64,000 nt of DNA from Flavobacterium sp. M31R6 (GCF_013284035.1 NZ_CP054141.1:3410001-3474000), one strand, 5' to 3'. Shown: positions 11,513 to 20,209, numbered from the stretch's first letter. The notes: generated by a model from the letters alone, not told the origin. Numbers and translations: made by a program.

Positions 11513-12964
11513 TTACATTTTACGCCCTTTGGATTTGGCAGGTGCTTGAGCTGCTTCCTGTTGTTCCTGTTGTTTTTTGTTGTCCGGATTTGTTTGCCCA
11601 GATTTTAAAGGCTCTTTAAGATTCTTGGTCGATTCATTGGTTTTACCATCAGAATTGACCGCCGTCTGCGTTTTATAAGCTTCAGCAGGTTTTCCCTGTT
11701 CTTTGATTTTGTTCGGGTTTTGGAAAGAGAAATCTATTTTATTGGTTTCCTTGTTAAAGGTGATGTAACCATTATATTCCTTACCTTTCTTATCTACCAA
11801 TCCGCTGACATAAACAGTCTGTCCGTCTTTAAATTTCTGATATTGCTCCTTATCCAACTCTTTGTCCCTAAAGGTTTTCGGAGCTTCCTGCGATTGGGCT
11901 TGCTGATTACCTTGCATCTGCTTATTGGAGTTACCCCTGTCAAACAGGAACTCTACAAAACGCTTATCGGCATTAAATTGTACGGTTGCATCAAACGCAG
12001 TTCCTTTTTTGGAAGTCATTCCTTCGATATAAAGTGGCTTACCCTCCATTAGGGTTTGTTTTTGTACATCATCTAGTTTCACGCCTTTAATCTCATCAGA
12101 GATCTTGATTTTATCTGTTCGCAGTGCAACAAGCTCATTGGTAAGCCTGTCCACGCTGACAATGGATGGAATGCTCTCATTCGTTTTTGGATTGGTCAGA
12201 TTGACCACACGGCCCATATTCCCTGTCTGGAGCAGGTTCTCTTTATCTTCCTTAGTGAACTCGTGACCGAAAAAAGGAAAATTCAGGTTAGGTTCTTTGC
12301 GGATACCATGAATGGCAACCACAACCGCCCCTTCATCATTTTGTTGCAGAGACAGCCGTGCATCCATACGGGTAACGGCAGTGCCGAGATTAAGGCTTAC
12401 TGGTACAAGCTCATTGGTTTTAAAACCTCTCAATAAAGGATCAAGGAGGTTCATCTTTTCGAGTTTTTCTTTACTCAGTCCGAGATTGTTCATTGTTTCC
12501 CAGTCAATCTGTTCTGGTTTGTAGCGGTATTCACTTGTCTCTGATGTTGTCTGTGTTGTTTCCATACTATTTTTATTTTCTTGTTTATTATTTTGAACTA
12601 GTTCCGTTTTCACTTCGTGTTGCTTCATTAGTTGTTCTCCTTCAGGTGTTGGATAATCTACCTGTTTTTGCATTTCTTTTGCCATATTAATAGCCAATGG
12701 TGCAGGAACTTTGAAGAATGTGAAATTGGTAGGATTCTTCAATTGGCTGAAAAAATTAGAGAAGAAATTGGAAAAGAAATCACCCTGCTTATCAACCCGC
12801 ATAAACTGGTTCTGGTTCTTCTTTGTAGGGTCAACGGTTTCCAGCTTGCCATTTTCATCAATACCCTTTACAGCCTGAATTTTCTTTTTCTCTTTATCCA
12901 GCACCAATAATATCTCAGATAATTGTTCGGAAGTTTTTGGTTTATCTAAATTTTGTTCGCTCAT
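11513..12964 (-). CDS. DUF4099/DUF3945 domain protein of ICE excision operon
   Basis: The ATG at 12964 (MSEQNLDKPKTSEQ) is chosen over upstream non-ATG starts, giving 483 residues. After an N-terminal domain shared with the small downstream paralogue comes a DUF4099 region (YRPEQIDWETMNNLGLSKE) and then at least two DUF3945-type modules with the pattern YIEGMTSKKGTAFDATVQFN and YVSGLVDKKGKEYNGYITFN. The C-terminal ~60 residues are Gln-, Lys- and Asn-rich and end in KSKGRKM. The protein is soluble and of unknown function. It is ubiquitous in Bacteroidota conjugative elements between the xis-like gene and the topoisomerase, and it shares the DUF3945-like module with the topoisomerase C-terminus, suggesting that the two bind the same partner or DNA. 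Confidence 0.83.
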   Translation of the reverse strand: MSEQNLDKPKTSEQLSEILLVLDKEKKKIQAVKGIDENGKLETVDPTKKNQNQFMRVDKQGDFFSNFFSNFFSQLKNPTNFTFFKVPAPLAINMAKEMQKQVDYPTPEGEQLMKQHEVKTELVQNNKQENKNSMETTQTTSETSEYRYKPEQIDWETMNNLGLSKEKLEKMNLLDPLLRGFKTNELVPVSLNLGTAVTRMDARLSLQQNDEGAVVVAIHGIRKEPNLNFPFFGHEFTKEDKENLLQTGNMGRVVNLTNPKTNESIPSIVSVDRLTNELVALRTDKIKISDEIKGVKLDDVQKQTLMEGKPLYIEGMTSKKGTAFDATVQFNADKRFVEFLFDRGNSNKQMQGNQQAQSQEAPKTFRDKELDKEQYQKFKDGQTVYVSGLVDKKGKEYNGYITFNKETNKIDFSFQNPNKIKEQGKPAEAYKTQTAVNSDGKTNESTKNLKEPLKSGQTNPDNKKQQEQQEAAQAPAKSKGRKM

Positions 12965-13047
12965 AATTTGAATTTTTTTAATTTGATATCGAAAGTAAAA
13001 GAGGCTTCTACTGTTTTGTACTAATTGCCATTTATTGGCATTATTTG

Positions 13048-13356
13048 TCACCCGTTGACTTTTACTTTGGGCATGGAGGCGGTAAAGCTTTCTCTGATGA
13101 ATTGGTGCACATCTGAGAGCTTATAATAAATTTTTCCACTAATTGTATAATAGGGCAACTTGCCAGAAGAGCGGTAACGCTGAAGTGATCGTGCACTTAT
13201 CTTCAGCATCTGCAAAATATCCTGATTGTCCAGTAACTCTTCTCCATCAATAATAGCACTTTGATTTTTAGCCCCGTTTACCATTTCCATAAGGATGTCG
13301 AACCTCTCGATTATTCGCTCCATCCAAGCCATAAATTCTATTCTGTCAACATTCAT
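13048..13356 (-). CDS. Xis-like helix-turn-helix protein
   Basis: This 102-residue protein has an HTH_17/MerR-like DNA-binding domain in its second half: DNQDILQMLKISARSLQRYR is the helix-turn-helix, followed by a wing ending SGKIYYKLSDVHQFI. An ATG start (MNVDRIEF) is preferred to a TTG two codons upstream. It is the first gene of the excision operon, and its position and size match Xis2c/Xis2d of CTnDOT, small HTH proteins that direct integrase to excise the element. The region just upstream carries two ~88-bp repeats that probably contain its regulatory sites. Confidence 0.82.
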   Translation of the reverse strand: MNVDRIEFMAWMERIIERFDILMEMVNGAKNQSAIIDGEELLDNQDILQMLKISARSLQRYRSSGKLPYYTISGKIYYKLSDVHQFIRESFTASMPKVKVNG

Positions 13357-13448
13357 AATCAAAAATTTAGGTTCAATACGCAGTATGTAGCAATTCTTCC
13401 AGATAGAGGTACTATTTAATATGCTTTTACAAAATTCAGTTGCTTTTT

Positions 13449-13690
13449 TTGGATTTTATCACAATGGCTTTCGTAGTACTGAAAAAATTTAACATTTAAA
13501 ATTCTTCAAGCCTTGGTTTTACAGGGGAATTATTCTCTAAAAATGAATGCGCTTATGATTTCTGTTTTAGGTTGATACTCATTAGCCTATTTAGCGGCAA
13601 TTATTGGATTTTATCCCAATAGCCTTCGTAGTACGAAAAAAATTAACATTTAAAATCTGCAAAAACCTTAATTTTATGGGGAATTATTCT
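13449..13690. repeat. Pair of ~88-bp direct repeats in xis/rteC intergenic region
   Basis: Two imperfect copies lie at 13449-13537 and 13604-13690, offset by 155 bp. Both begin TTGGATTTTATC, share TTCGTAGTAC and AACATTTAAAAT, and end near GGGGAATTATTCT. They fill most of the ~350-bp non-coding gap between the rteC terminator and the first gene of the excision operon. In CTnDOT, RteC binds inverted half-sites upstream of xis2c, so these repeats are good candidates for RteC or Xis binding sites. A duplicated promoter is the alternative. Confidence 0.7.
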
Positions 13691-13706
13691 TTGATTGATT
13701 CTAGCA

Positions 13707-13748
13707 TAAAAAAAGCAGTATATCCTTTTAAATCAGGATTTACTGCTT
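13707..13748 (-). terminator. Rho-independent terminator of rteC
   Basis: AAGCAGTATATCCT pairs with AGGATTTACTGCTT (one mismatch) around an 8-base loop. On the minus strand the stem is followed by a run of at least seven T, directly downstream of the rteC stop. It should separate rteC from the excision operon. Confidence 0.85.
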
Positions 13749-13770
13749 GTATATTTTCGTAGTTACGACT

Positions 13771-14604
13771 TTACTCTTGATCTTCTCTAGACATTTTTTG
13801 TTGTAAGTTTAGCGTTAATTCTTCCAAAAATTTTGTCTTGCTACTTTTACGGGCTTTGATTTCGGTATAGGTTTTATAGATATTATCTAATTTGATATTG
13901 AAGAAATCTTCAAAGGATGCTGTTATCGTATTAATGTCTGCAGCACCATGATTGATTGTACCATTAGAAAACAATGCATAAATCAATTCTGTTAAAGCTG
14001 TTTTTGGTCCTGTCCATACCAATACTTTGTGTTTTTTTTCTTCAAATATTTCGGAATCATCGACTTTTAGTCTTTTTAGTGCTTGTCGGATATAATGAAT
14101 GAATCGATACATCGCTTTTACTTTTGCCCAAAGCATGTCTTGCGATGTTGAAAATTCAGGAAATTGGTAATAATCAGTCATGGGTGTAAAAGGAAAATTA
14201 TCCCTATGATTCCTAGTAAAGAATTGATGGTCTAGGTAACAGTATCCTTGTTCCATATAATGCACAAAATCGGCATTTCTGTAAAAGAATTTATTGATTT
14301 TTCGCAATTCTTTTTGGAAGAATTGAACTTTATAGGTGTTACCCGCTTTAGGCATTCTTAGTTCACAGGAACGTACTTCTGTAAAATAAATCAATAAGCT
14401 CATAGGGACAGGTTTAATGTTTTTGAAAAAATCAATCTCCTCCGGAACGGTGTTGAAATCATTTTTATCCACTATCTCTTTTAAGTTCGTTAATGTTTTA
14501 TTACACAATACAATTCCATTGCAAGCCTTATTTTGCATCGTTTCGTTTGCATCTAAAATTTCATTGCAGACAGCATTAAATGATTCAATTGCTTTTTCAA
14601 ACAT
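13771..14604 (-). CDS. rteC: RteC family regulator of ICE excision
   Basis: This 277-residue protein matches the RteC domain throughout, with the characteristic segment YLDHQFFTRNHRDNFPF and a Lys-rich C-terminus. In CTnDOT, RteC is a DNA-binding activator that turns on the xis operon after tetracycline induction through RteA/RteB. No tetQ or rteAB genes are visible here. Instead the gene starts 32 bp after the stop of an oxoamine-synthase/GNAT gene on the same strand, so the two are probably co-transcribed. It points toward the xis-like operon across the ~88-bp repeats and ends at a strong terminator. Excision is therefore probably under a different input from CTnDOT; that last step is inference. 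Confidence 0.88.
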   Translation of the reverse strand: MFEKAIESFNAVCNEILDANETMQNKACNGIVLCNKTLTNLKEIVDKNDFNTVPEEIDFFKNIKPVPMSLLIYFTEVRSCELRMPKAGNTYKVQFFQKELRKINKFFYRNADFVHYMEQGYCYLDHQFFTRNHRDNFPFTPMTDYYQFPEFSTSQDMLWAKVKAMYRFIHYIRQALKRLKVDDSEIFEEKKHKVLVWTGPKTALTELIYALFSNGTINHGAADINTITASFEDFFNIKLDNIYKTYTEIKARKSSKTKFLEELTLNLQQKMSREDQE

Positions 14605-14636
14605 CTTTTTTAATATTAGTTGTCAATATGCTTTCG

Positions 14637-17066
14637 TCATTTTGCAATTGATTTGTAATCATTTTGCAAAGTATTCATAAGTTCCATTGCGTAATTGTCT
14701 CTTGCCTGAACATAGGCTATTTTTGGAATTACTCTAGCACCTAATTTTCTTTTTTCAAAAGAAGCGGACACTCCAAAATCTATTTTTTGAAACTCTAATG
14801 CATTAGCTCTTTTTATAGTTTGAAATAATAATTGCCTGTAGAGTTGGTATTCTTTTGCCCATTTGTAATCCATTCCTATTAATTCTGGGACATAGGTGTG
14901 ATTGCTGTTTTTGTAGCAAAACATAACACCTGCAAATGGATTTTCGGTATCAGCTTTCAATGTTAACACTATGAACTCCCAGTTGGGGCTTTCATTCATG
15001 TTTTCGAAAACTTCTTGAGAATATCGAAATGTATTGATAGCGTAATTATTGTCTTTTACATTGTTGTAGAGTTGATATGCTCTTGCTATTTCTGATTTGC
15101 TTAATTGATTTTTTATTGCTACACCATAGCACTTTTCGTAAGGTTCTATCTCTTTATAAAAATGTTTACGGGAACGAATAGATAATGACTCTGCAAACTC
15201 TTCATTTGTATGCCAACCTTGGTTTTCAATCACACAGGATTCCGGCATGTCTATTCTAAAATATGCTTGGTCAACTATTGTTTTGTTATAGCTATTGTCT
15301 TTTTCAAAATCTCTTAAAACCAACATATCAGCATTTAAGGCATTGTATTTTTCTTCTATATTGTCTAATAAAAGTTTTACTGCTTTCTCCGCTAAAGGAT
15401 GTTCCTGATTGATAAAGCAGTGTTTACCTTCAGTAAATAAAGATCCCATACTCAAAACTTTTGAGGTTAGATATAAAGGATTGGTTTTTCTTATTTCTTC
15501 CAAATGAATAGAGACAGATTCGGTAGCGAGCATATCGTCTTTCCAAAGTCCGTACGTAAAAAAGGTCATAAGTATTATGTTGCCTTCATTGTCTTTAATA
15601 GCATAATAATAAAAATCCCATTGGTTTGTTGGGTCAGGATGCTGGCTGAATGTATTCTCTAAATAAACCATTCCTTCCCAATCAAAAATATTTTGCTTAC
15701 CCATGTATTGATTCCACTCTAATTTCTCAATGTCTTGAATGGTGCTTTTTTCTTCAATAATAAGTTCCTGTTGTTTTAATTCTGAAATCTTTTGAATCCT
15801 TCCAATGCCTAATCCAAAAGCCTGTCTTATTTTGTTTTCACTGTTGTTTGTTTCTTCCAACGCTTTAGGGAAATGATATTCCAACGCTTCGGCCAAGGCT
15901 GTAATATCTTGTTGCTGATTGTGACTAGATAATGTAATTCTAATCCCGGTATTCTTTATTGGTACAGCAGGATAAATTCCCAAATTCAGAAAAAATCCTT
16001 CCTTGAATAAACGTTTCGAAAAATTATAGGCCGTTGCAGGCGTCCCCATTCCCAAAAAGAAAACTGGCGAATCGTTTTTTGAGATTATTGGAAGGTTTCC
16101 TAAAGACAACAATTGATTGAAGTGAGCAATTTTATCTGCCAAATCTTTTTGTTTCAATTCTATTTCAGGAGATAAATGGATTTCTGCTGAAGCTATTGCA
16201 GCCGCTACAGATGCAGGTTCTAACTGAGCGGAAAAGGTTAACGGTCCGCCGAAATTTTTAATTTTTTCCCGCAGTTTTTGGTTCTTGCAAAATAATGTTG
16301 CGCCACTGGCTCCAAATGTTTTGCTTAGTGTACTCACTACAATGCAATTTTCAGGTAGTTCTTTGATCGCGTCAAAAACAAAACCAGTTCCATTTTTGCC
16401 TTTCCAACTCATTCCATGGACATCATCAAAATAAAGGTTTAGCTGTGCATACTTTTGGGTTAAAGCCAATAATTCCGGGATATGTGCATAATCCCCAAAC
16501 ATGGAATATACACCATCAGCCATATACCAGATTTTGTTGCACTTGGTACTTAGTTGTTTTATTTTATCTTCCAACATATCCAAATTGCTGTGTCTGATCA
16601 TTTCTACCGGAATTCCTCGCAGTTTTAAAAGTTGACAAGCATTTTGCACACTCCAGTGGACCTGGTGATCTATTATTACTGCATCCTCATCTCTAATGAG
16701 CGTTGGGATAATAGCTAAATGCCCCAATGTACTATTCTTGGTTATAATAGGTGGTATACCATACATTTGTTCGATTTTACTTTCCAATTCACTATATAAT
16801 GGATGTGAAATATATGATTTTGAAAGGGGAAATTGCGTACCATAATTACGTATGGCTTGAATAGCAGCTTCTTTAAGTCTGTCGTCCTGTTCTAAACCCA
16901 GATAACCAGTAGTTCCGAAATGAAACATTTCCTTTCCCTTGATTTGGATTGTCCTGCCCGTTAAAATCTTGTCTTCTGCATATAAGTGCAGTATGCCTTC
17001 TTTCTTTGCTTCCGAAAAAACTTCATCCACAGTATCGATAAAGTTATTGTGTCTAATTTTTGCCAT
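14637..17066 (-). CDS. PLP-dependent alpha-oxoamine synthase fused to GNAT acyltransferase
   Basis: Residues 1 to about 405 form a fold-type I PLP enzyme of the alpha-oxoamine synthase group (BioF, KBL, serine palmitoyltransferase, CqsA). FDDVHGMSW at 213-221 supplies the cofactor-binding Asp and His, and the Schiff-base lysine is Lys249 in STLSKTFGASGA. Residues from about 415 to 809 resemble a GNAT-type acyltransferase region. Oxoamine synthases condense an amino acid with an acyl-CoA; CqsA and LqsA of this group make autoinducers, others make biotin or sphingoid bases. The substrate cannot be read here. It is divergent from the DUF7793/AraC genes across a 218-bp region with phased repeats, and rteC follows it by 32 bp. 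There is no signal peptide or membrane segment. Confidence 0.85.
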   Translation of the reverse strand: MAKIRHNNFIDTVDEVFSEAKKEGILHLYAEDKILTGRTIQIKGKEMFHFGTTGYLGLEQDDRLKEAAIQAIRNYGTQFPLSKSYISHPLYSELESKIEQMYGIPPIITKNSTLGHLAIIPTLIRDEDAVIIDHQVHWSVQNACQLLKLRGIPVEMIRHSNLDMLEDKIKQLSTKCNKIWYMADGVYSMFGDYAHIPELLALTQKYAQLNLYFDDVHGMSWKGKNGTGFVFDAIKELPENCIVVSTLSKTFGASGATLFCKNQKLREKIKNFGGPLTFSAQLEPASVAAAIASAEIHLSPEIELKQKDLADKIAHFNQLLSLGNLPIISKNDSPVFFLGMGTPATAYNFSKRLFKEGFFLNLGIYPAVPIKNTGIRITLSSHNQQQDITALAEALEYHFPKALEETNNSENKIRQAFGLGIGRIQKISELKQQELIIEEKSTIQDIEKLEWNQYMGKQNIFDWEGMVYLENTFSQHPDPTNQWDFYYYAIKDNEGNIILMTFFTYGLWKDDMLATESVSIHLEEIRKTNPLYLTSKVLSMGSLFTEGKHCFINQEHPLAEKAVKLLLDNIEEKYNALNADMLVLRDFEKDNSYNKTIVDQAYFRIDMPESCVIENQGWHTNEEFAESLSIRSRKHFYKEIEPYEKCYGVAIKNQLSKSEIARAYQLYNNVKDNNYAINTFRYSQEVFENMNESPNWEFIVLTLKADTENPFAGVMFCYKNSNHTYVPELIGMDYKWAKEYQLYRQLLFQTIKRANALEFQKIDFGVSASFEKRKLGARVIPKIAYVQARDNYAMELMNTLQNDYKSIAK

Positions 17067-17150
17067 TGGTTACTTATTTTTGGTGTTTTTTAAAATAGAG
17101 TCATAAATTTCATAAAAAAAATGAAAGTTATTTCAACTACTTCTTCAATA

Positions 17151-17227
17151 CTCCCAAATTGACAAGTCAAATTCCCGAATTAACAACAAATACTGCAAAA
17201 AGCAACAAATATTCCCAAATTAACAAG
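17151..17227. promoter_or_regulatory. Phased direct-repeat operator candidate
   Basis: Three direct repeats occur in the divergent promoter region: CTCCCAAATTGACAAG (17151-17166), TTCCCGAATTAACAAC (17172-17187) and TTCCCAAATTAACAAG (17212-17227). The first two are offset by exactly 21 bp, two helical turns, and the third by 40 bp. The third ends in the palindrome AACAAGCGCTTGTT. Tandem sites in helical register are the normal arrangement for AraC-family proteins, and an AraC gene lies just downstream. The same repeat recurs at 18639-18675. Confidence 0.65.
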
Positions 17228-17284
17228 CGCTTGTTAATAAATGTTTATATTTTTGTTAAATTATAAAACTTTAATTCATAGAAC

Positions 17285-17668
17285 ATGATTGCAGCCCATG
17301 ATCTTTATGAGAATGATTTTGCGCGGTTTTGGATAACCGATGGTATTCTTTTTTTTGAATATAAACCCAATACTATTATTGATCTTAAGGTAGCCCAATG
17401 TGTTGTAACTGATAGAATTCATTTTCAAAACGAAAAATCTTATCCTATTCTGTGTGATATTCGTGGTATTGTTGCCACCGAGAAATCAGGTAGAGATTAT
17501 TTGGCACAATCTGGGTCTATATTGACACAAGCCGTTGGTCTTATTGTGCACGAGAAAGTATTGTTGACGATAAGCACTTTTTATGTACAGATTAGTAAAC
17601 CTTCTGTACCTACTCAAATTTTCACTAAAGAAGAAGATGCTTTAGTTTACCTGAAAGGGTTTATTTAG
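17285..17668 (+). CDS. DUF7793-like (STAS-like) protein
   Basis: This 127-residue soluble protein starts with IAAHDLYENDFARFWITDGILFFEY in outline and matches my memory of DUF7793, a small alpha/beta family related in shape to SpoIIAA/STAS domains. The central segment YPILCDIRGIVATEKSGRDYL is the most conserved-looking part. No catalytic residues or membrane segments are seen. It is the first gene after the phased-repeat region and precedes the PAS-AraC gene by 32 bp, so it probably belongs to a regulatory operon and may act as a sensor or anti-regulator. Function unknown. Confidence 0.72.
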   Translation: MIAAHDLYENDFARFWITDGILFFEYKPNTIIDLKVAQCVVTDRIHFQNEKSYPILCDIRGIVATEKSGRDYLAQSGSILTQAVGLIVHEKVLLTISTFYVQISKPSVPTQIFTKEEDALVYLKGFI

Positions 17669-17700
17669 TTTTTAGAAAGAAAAATTAAGAGTTGAATTTT

Positions 17701-18618
17701 ATGAAAGCGTACAATAAAGAACGTATTGTAACCATTCATCAAATGCTATTTGAGATGGCACGTGGCAATTTTAACAGTCGCATTCCCTTAAGTTCCAATG
17801 ATGAAGAATTGGAAACGCTTGTTGTTTTAATTAATATGGTTGCGGAAGAAATGAAAGAGTCGATTTTTAATGTCGGCTATGTTAATGCCCATAGAAAACT
17901 TCAATTTATAGCTCAAAGTACACTTGTTTTGGACACCTCTTTTTCTATCAAAAGCTTTACTCCTGAAATTGCTTATTTTTTAGGTTATTCGGAATCTGAA
18001 TTGATAGACCTGCCTTTGGCGGGCATTATTACTCCAGCTTCTTTGCAACAACTTCATGATGTACTCGATGTAAATGTTTCATCGCCTACAACTATTGCTT
18101 TAGATTTTACACCTAATGAACATTTGCCTGTTTCTGTTTCCTGTACTATTGGAAGGTTAGTTATTAGTTCGGAAATTATATTAAATTTTGTTACTCCTGC
18201 CCGTAAAGATTCTTATCGTCCTTTGATGTACGAAAATGAAAACGAGAAACATAATAAAACTCGAAAGGAAGACGCACTCTTGATTCAAAAACTTTATGAC
18301 TATATATTGGCACACCTTGAAGAACCGCTTCCATCGCTAAAAGTGCTTTCATCTGAATTTGGTACTAATGAACATAAATTAAAAGATGGCTTTCGTCATT
18401 TTTTCAAGACCAGTATTTACCAGTTTTATAATGATGAGCGTTTGAAAAGAGCTTATTTTATGATTGAACACACTACGATACCTTTGAAAAATATATCGGT
18501 GATGAATGGCTTTAACGATTATCCCAATTTTTCAAAATCCTTTAAAAAACGATTTGGTTTTTCTCCATATGAAATAAAGCGAAATGAAACCGGTTCTACT
18601 TCTATAGTGGAAGATTAA
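17701..18618 (+). CDS. PAS-containing AraC family transcriptional regulator
   Basis: This 305-residue protein is taken from the ATG at 17701; an in-frame TTG three codons earlier is less likely. Residues ~10-55 look like a soluble HAMP-type helical pair (GNFNSRIPLSSNDEELE). Residues ~75-165 form a PAS-like domain (IAYFLGYSESELIDLPLAGI). The last ~100 residues are an AraC double helix-turn-helix, with LKDGFRHFFKTSIYQFYNDERLKRAYFMIE in outline and ending GFNDYPNFSKSFKKRFGFSP. It likely senses a cytoplasmic signal and binds the 21-bp-phased repeats found both upstream of its own operon and between it and the MauE-like gene. Autoregulation plus control of the MauE/DUF6520 genes is inferred from these sites. 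Confidence 0.85.
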   Translation: MKAYNKERIVTIHQMLFEMARGNFNSRIPLSSNDEELETLVVLINMVAEEMKESIFNVGYVNAHRKLQFIAQSTLVLDTSFSIKSFTPEIAYFLGYSESELIDLPLAGIITPASLQQLHDVLDVNVSSPTTIALDFTPNEHLPVSVSCTIGRLVISSEIILNFVTPARKDSYRPLMYENENEKHNKTRKEDALLIQKLYDYILAHLEEPLPSLKVLSSEFGTNEHKLKDGFRHFFKTSIYQFYNDERLKRAYFMIEHTTIPLKNISVMNGFNDYPNFSKSFKKRFGFSPYEIKRNETGSTSIVED

Positions 18619-18638
18619 ATTTTAGCTTTTCAAACCTT

Positions 18639-18675
18639 ATCCGTTTTGGACAAGTTTTGCTCCCAATAAGACAAG
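18639..18675. promoter_or_regulatory. Second phased direct-repeat operator candidate
   Basis: Between the AraC stop and the MauE-like start, TATCCGTTTTGGACAAG and GCTCCCAATAAGACAAG occur with their ACAAG ends exactly 21 bp apart (18650-18654 and 18671-18675). The second copy matches CTCCCAAATTGACAAG at 17151 in 13 of 16 positions. Same sequence and same helical spacing at two promoters of one locus points to a shared regulator, most simply the adjacent AraC protein. Confidence 0.6.
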
Positions 18676-18730
18676 TGTTTTGGCTTTTGAATTCAGAATT
18701 TTGCTTTGTAGAACTAAAATCTATGAAGCT

Positions 18731-20209
18731 ATGAGATTTAATATCAAAATACAGAACTTGTTTTTAGAGTTTACTTGTTTGCTCTATATTATACTTTTTG
18801 TCTATGCAGCAGTCAGTAAACTATTGGATTTTGAAAACTTTCAGGCTCAGTTGGGACAGTCTCCCCTTTTAAGTCCCTTTGCAGATTTTGTGTCTATTAC
18901 AGTAATTGTTCTGGAACTGATTATTGCAGTTCTACTGAGTGTCCCTAGATTTAGATATATTGCTTTATGGGCAGCAGTTGCCTTGATGAGTATGTTTACT
19001 GCTTATATAGTTATCATACTGCACTTCAGTTATTTTATTCCCTGTTCATGCGGTGGTATTTTGGAAAAGTTAGGATGGAAAGAACATCTTATTTTTAATC
19101 TGGCATTCCTGTTTTTGGCAATATTCGCCATTTTATTGCGATCCATGAATAACCGCATTCTGATTCGACTATCCTTATTAGTTTTAGGAAGTGTTTTGGT
19201 CATTACAGGATTATTTCTTTTCTCGGAAGACATCATGCAAAAGGAAAACCCTTTTATTAGACGCTTTCCACAAGCGACAGCGGCCAAAGTAGGCAGCATT
19301 GATTTAAGAAATACATCTTATTATGTTGCTGGTACTAATAAAAATAAAATTTATTTAGCCAATCGTTTGGCTCCGCTTCAAATTCTTGAAATTGATTCCA
19401 ATCTAAAAAGCAAAAAGAAATACACCATCCAATTGGACCGTGAGAATTTTAATTTTAAGGCAGTCGAGATTCGGATTAACGCTCCATATTTCTATGTAAT
19501 TGATGGGACGGTTCCTGTCATTTACAGAGGTTTGATTTCTGATTGGAAAGCCAAAGTAATGATGGAAAAACAATTCTATTTTTCAGATATAGTCTTTATC
19601 AATGATAAGCAGCTGGCTTTTAGAACCCAAAAACCTCCAACAGGAGAAAATATTCTGGGGATTGCCAACAACTATGAGAATCCAAAAATCAAATACAATC
19701 CACAGGTGTTGCAAAAACAGATGGAAGGAATTTTTGACACCGATGGTACACTACAATATAGCGCCACATTGCATAAACTGATTTACACTTACTACTATCG
19801 CAACCAATATATTATTACAAAGGAAAACCTAACCGTTGAGCATCGTGCCAATACCATTGACACTACTACTAAAGCAAAATTGGAAGTGGTAAAAATAAAA
19901 CAATCCGGGGACATAAAATTAGCAGCACCACCGTATATGGTTAATCGTCACACAACAGTACGGGGTAACTTACTTTTCGTTAATTCCCTGTTACGAGGCA
20001 AATATGAAGAGATTGATGTGTGGAAGTATGCTTCTGTAGTTGACGTTTATGATTTGTCAAAACAGACTTATCTTTTGAGTTTTTACGTGTATGATGAAGA
20101 AGCGGGGCGAATGAAAAACTTTTTCGCTGGCGATTCAGCGATGTATATCCTCTCGGGACATTATATGCTCAAATACGGATATGGGAAAAGAATCCAATCC
20201 AAAATTTAG
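18731..20209 (+). CDS. MauE/DoxX-like redox membrane protein with periplasmic domain
   Basis: Starting at the ATG at 18731 (MRFNIKIQNLF), this 492-residue protein has four hydrophobic segments in its first ~135 residues. It also carries the MauE-type thiol motif CSCGG at 105-109, next to the third segment. MauE/DoxX proteins shuttle disulfide electrons in the membrane. A fifth segment near residue 150-165 leads to a ~320-residue region without Cys-rich motifs that may fold as a periplasmic beta-propeller-like domain. The gene follows the phased repeats and precedes the four-Cys DUF6520 peptide gene by ~106 bp, which suggests that it forms or reduces disulfides in that peptide. That partnership is inferred. 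Confidence 0.78.
   Translation: MRFNIKIQNLFLEFTCLLYIILFVYAAVSKLLDFENFQAQLGQSPLLSPFADFVSITVIVLELIIAVLLSVPRFRYIALWAAVALMSMFTAYIVIILHFSYFIPCSCGGILEKLGWKEHLIFNLAFLFLAIFAILLRSMNNRILIRLSLLVLGSVLVITGLFLFSEDIMQKENPFIRRFPQATAAKVGSIDLRNTSYYVAGTNKNKIYLANRLAPLQILEIDSNLKSKKKYTIQLDRENFNFKAVEIRINAPYFYVIDGTVPVIYRGLISDWKAKVMMEKQFYFSDIVFINDKQLAFRTQKPPTGENILGIANNYENPKIKYNPQVLQKQMEGIFDTDGTLQYSATLHKLIYTYYYRNQYIITKENLTVEHRANTIDTTTKAKLEVVKIKQSGDIKLAAPPYMVNRHTTVRGNLLFVNSLLRGKYEEIDVWKYASVVDVYDLSKQTYLLSFYVYDEEAGRMKNFFAGDSAMYILSGHYMLKYGYGKRIQSKI

Noticed and set aside
17151-17227. CRISPR array considered for the three short repeats
   Set aside because: The repeats are 16 bp, imperfect and 21-40 bp apart without true spacers, and no cas genes are present; operators fit better.
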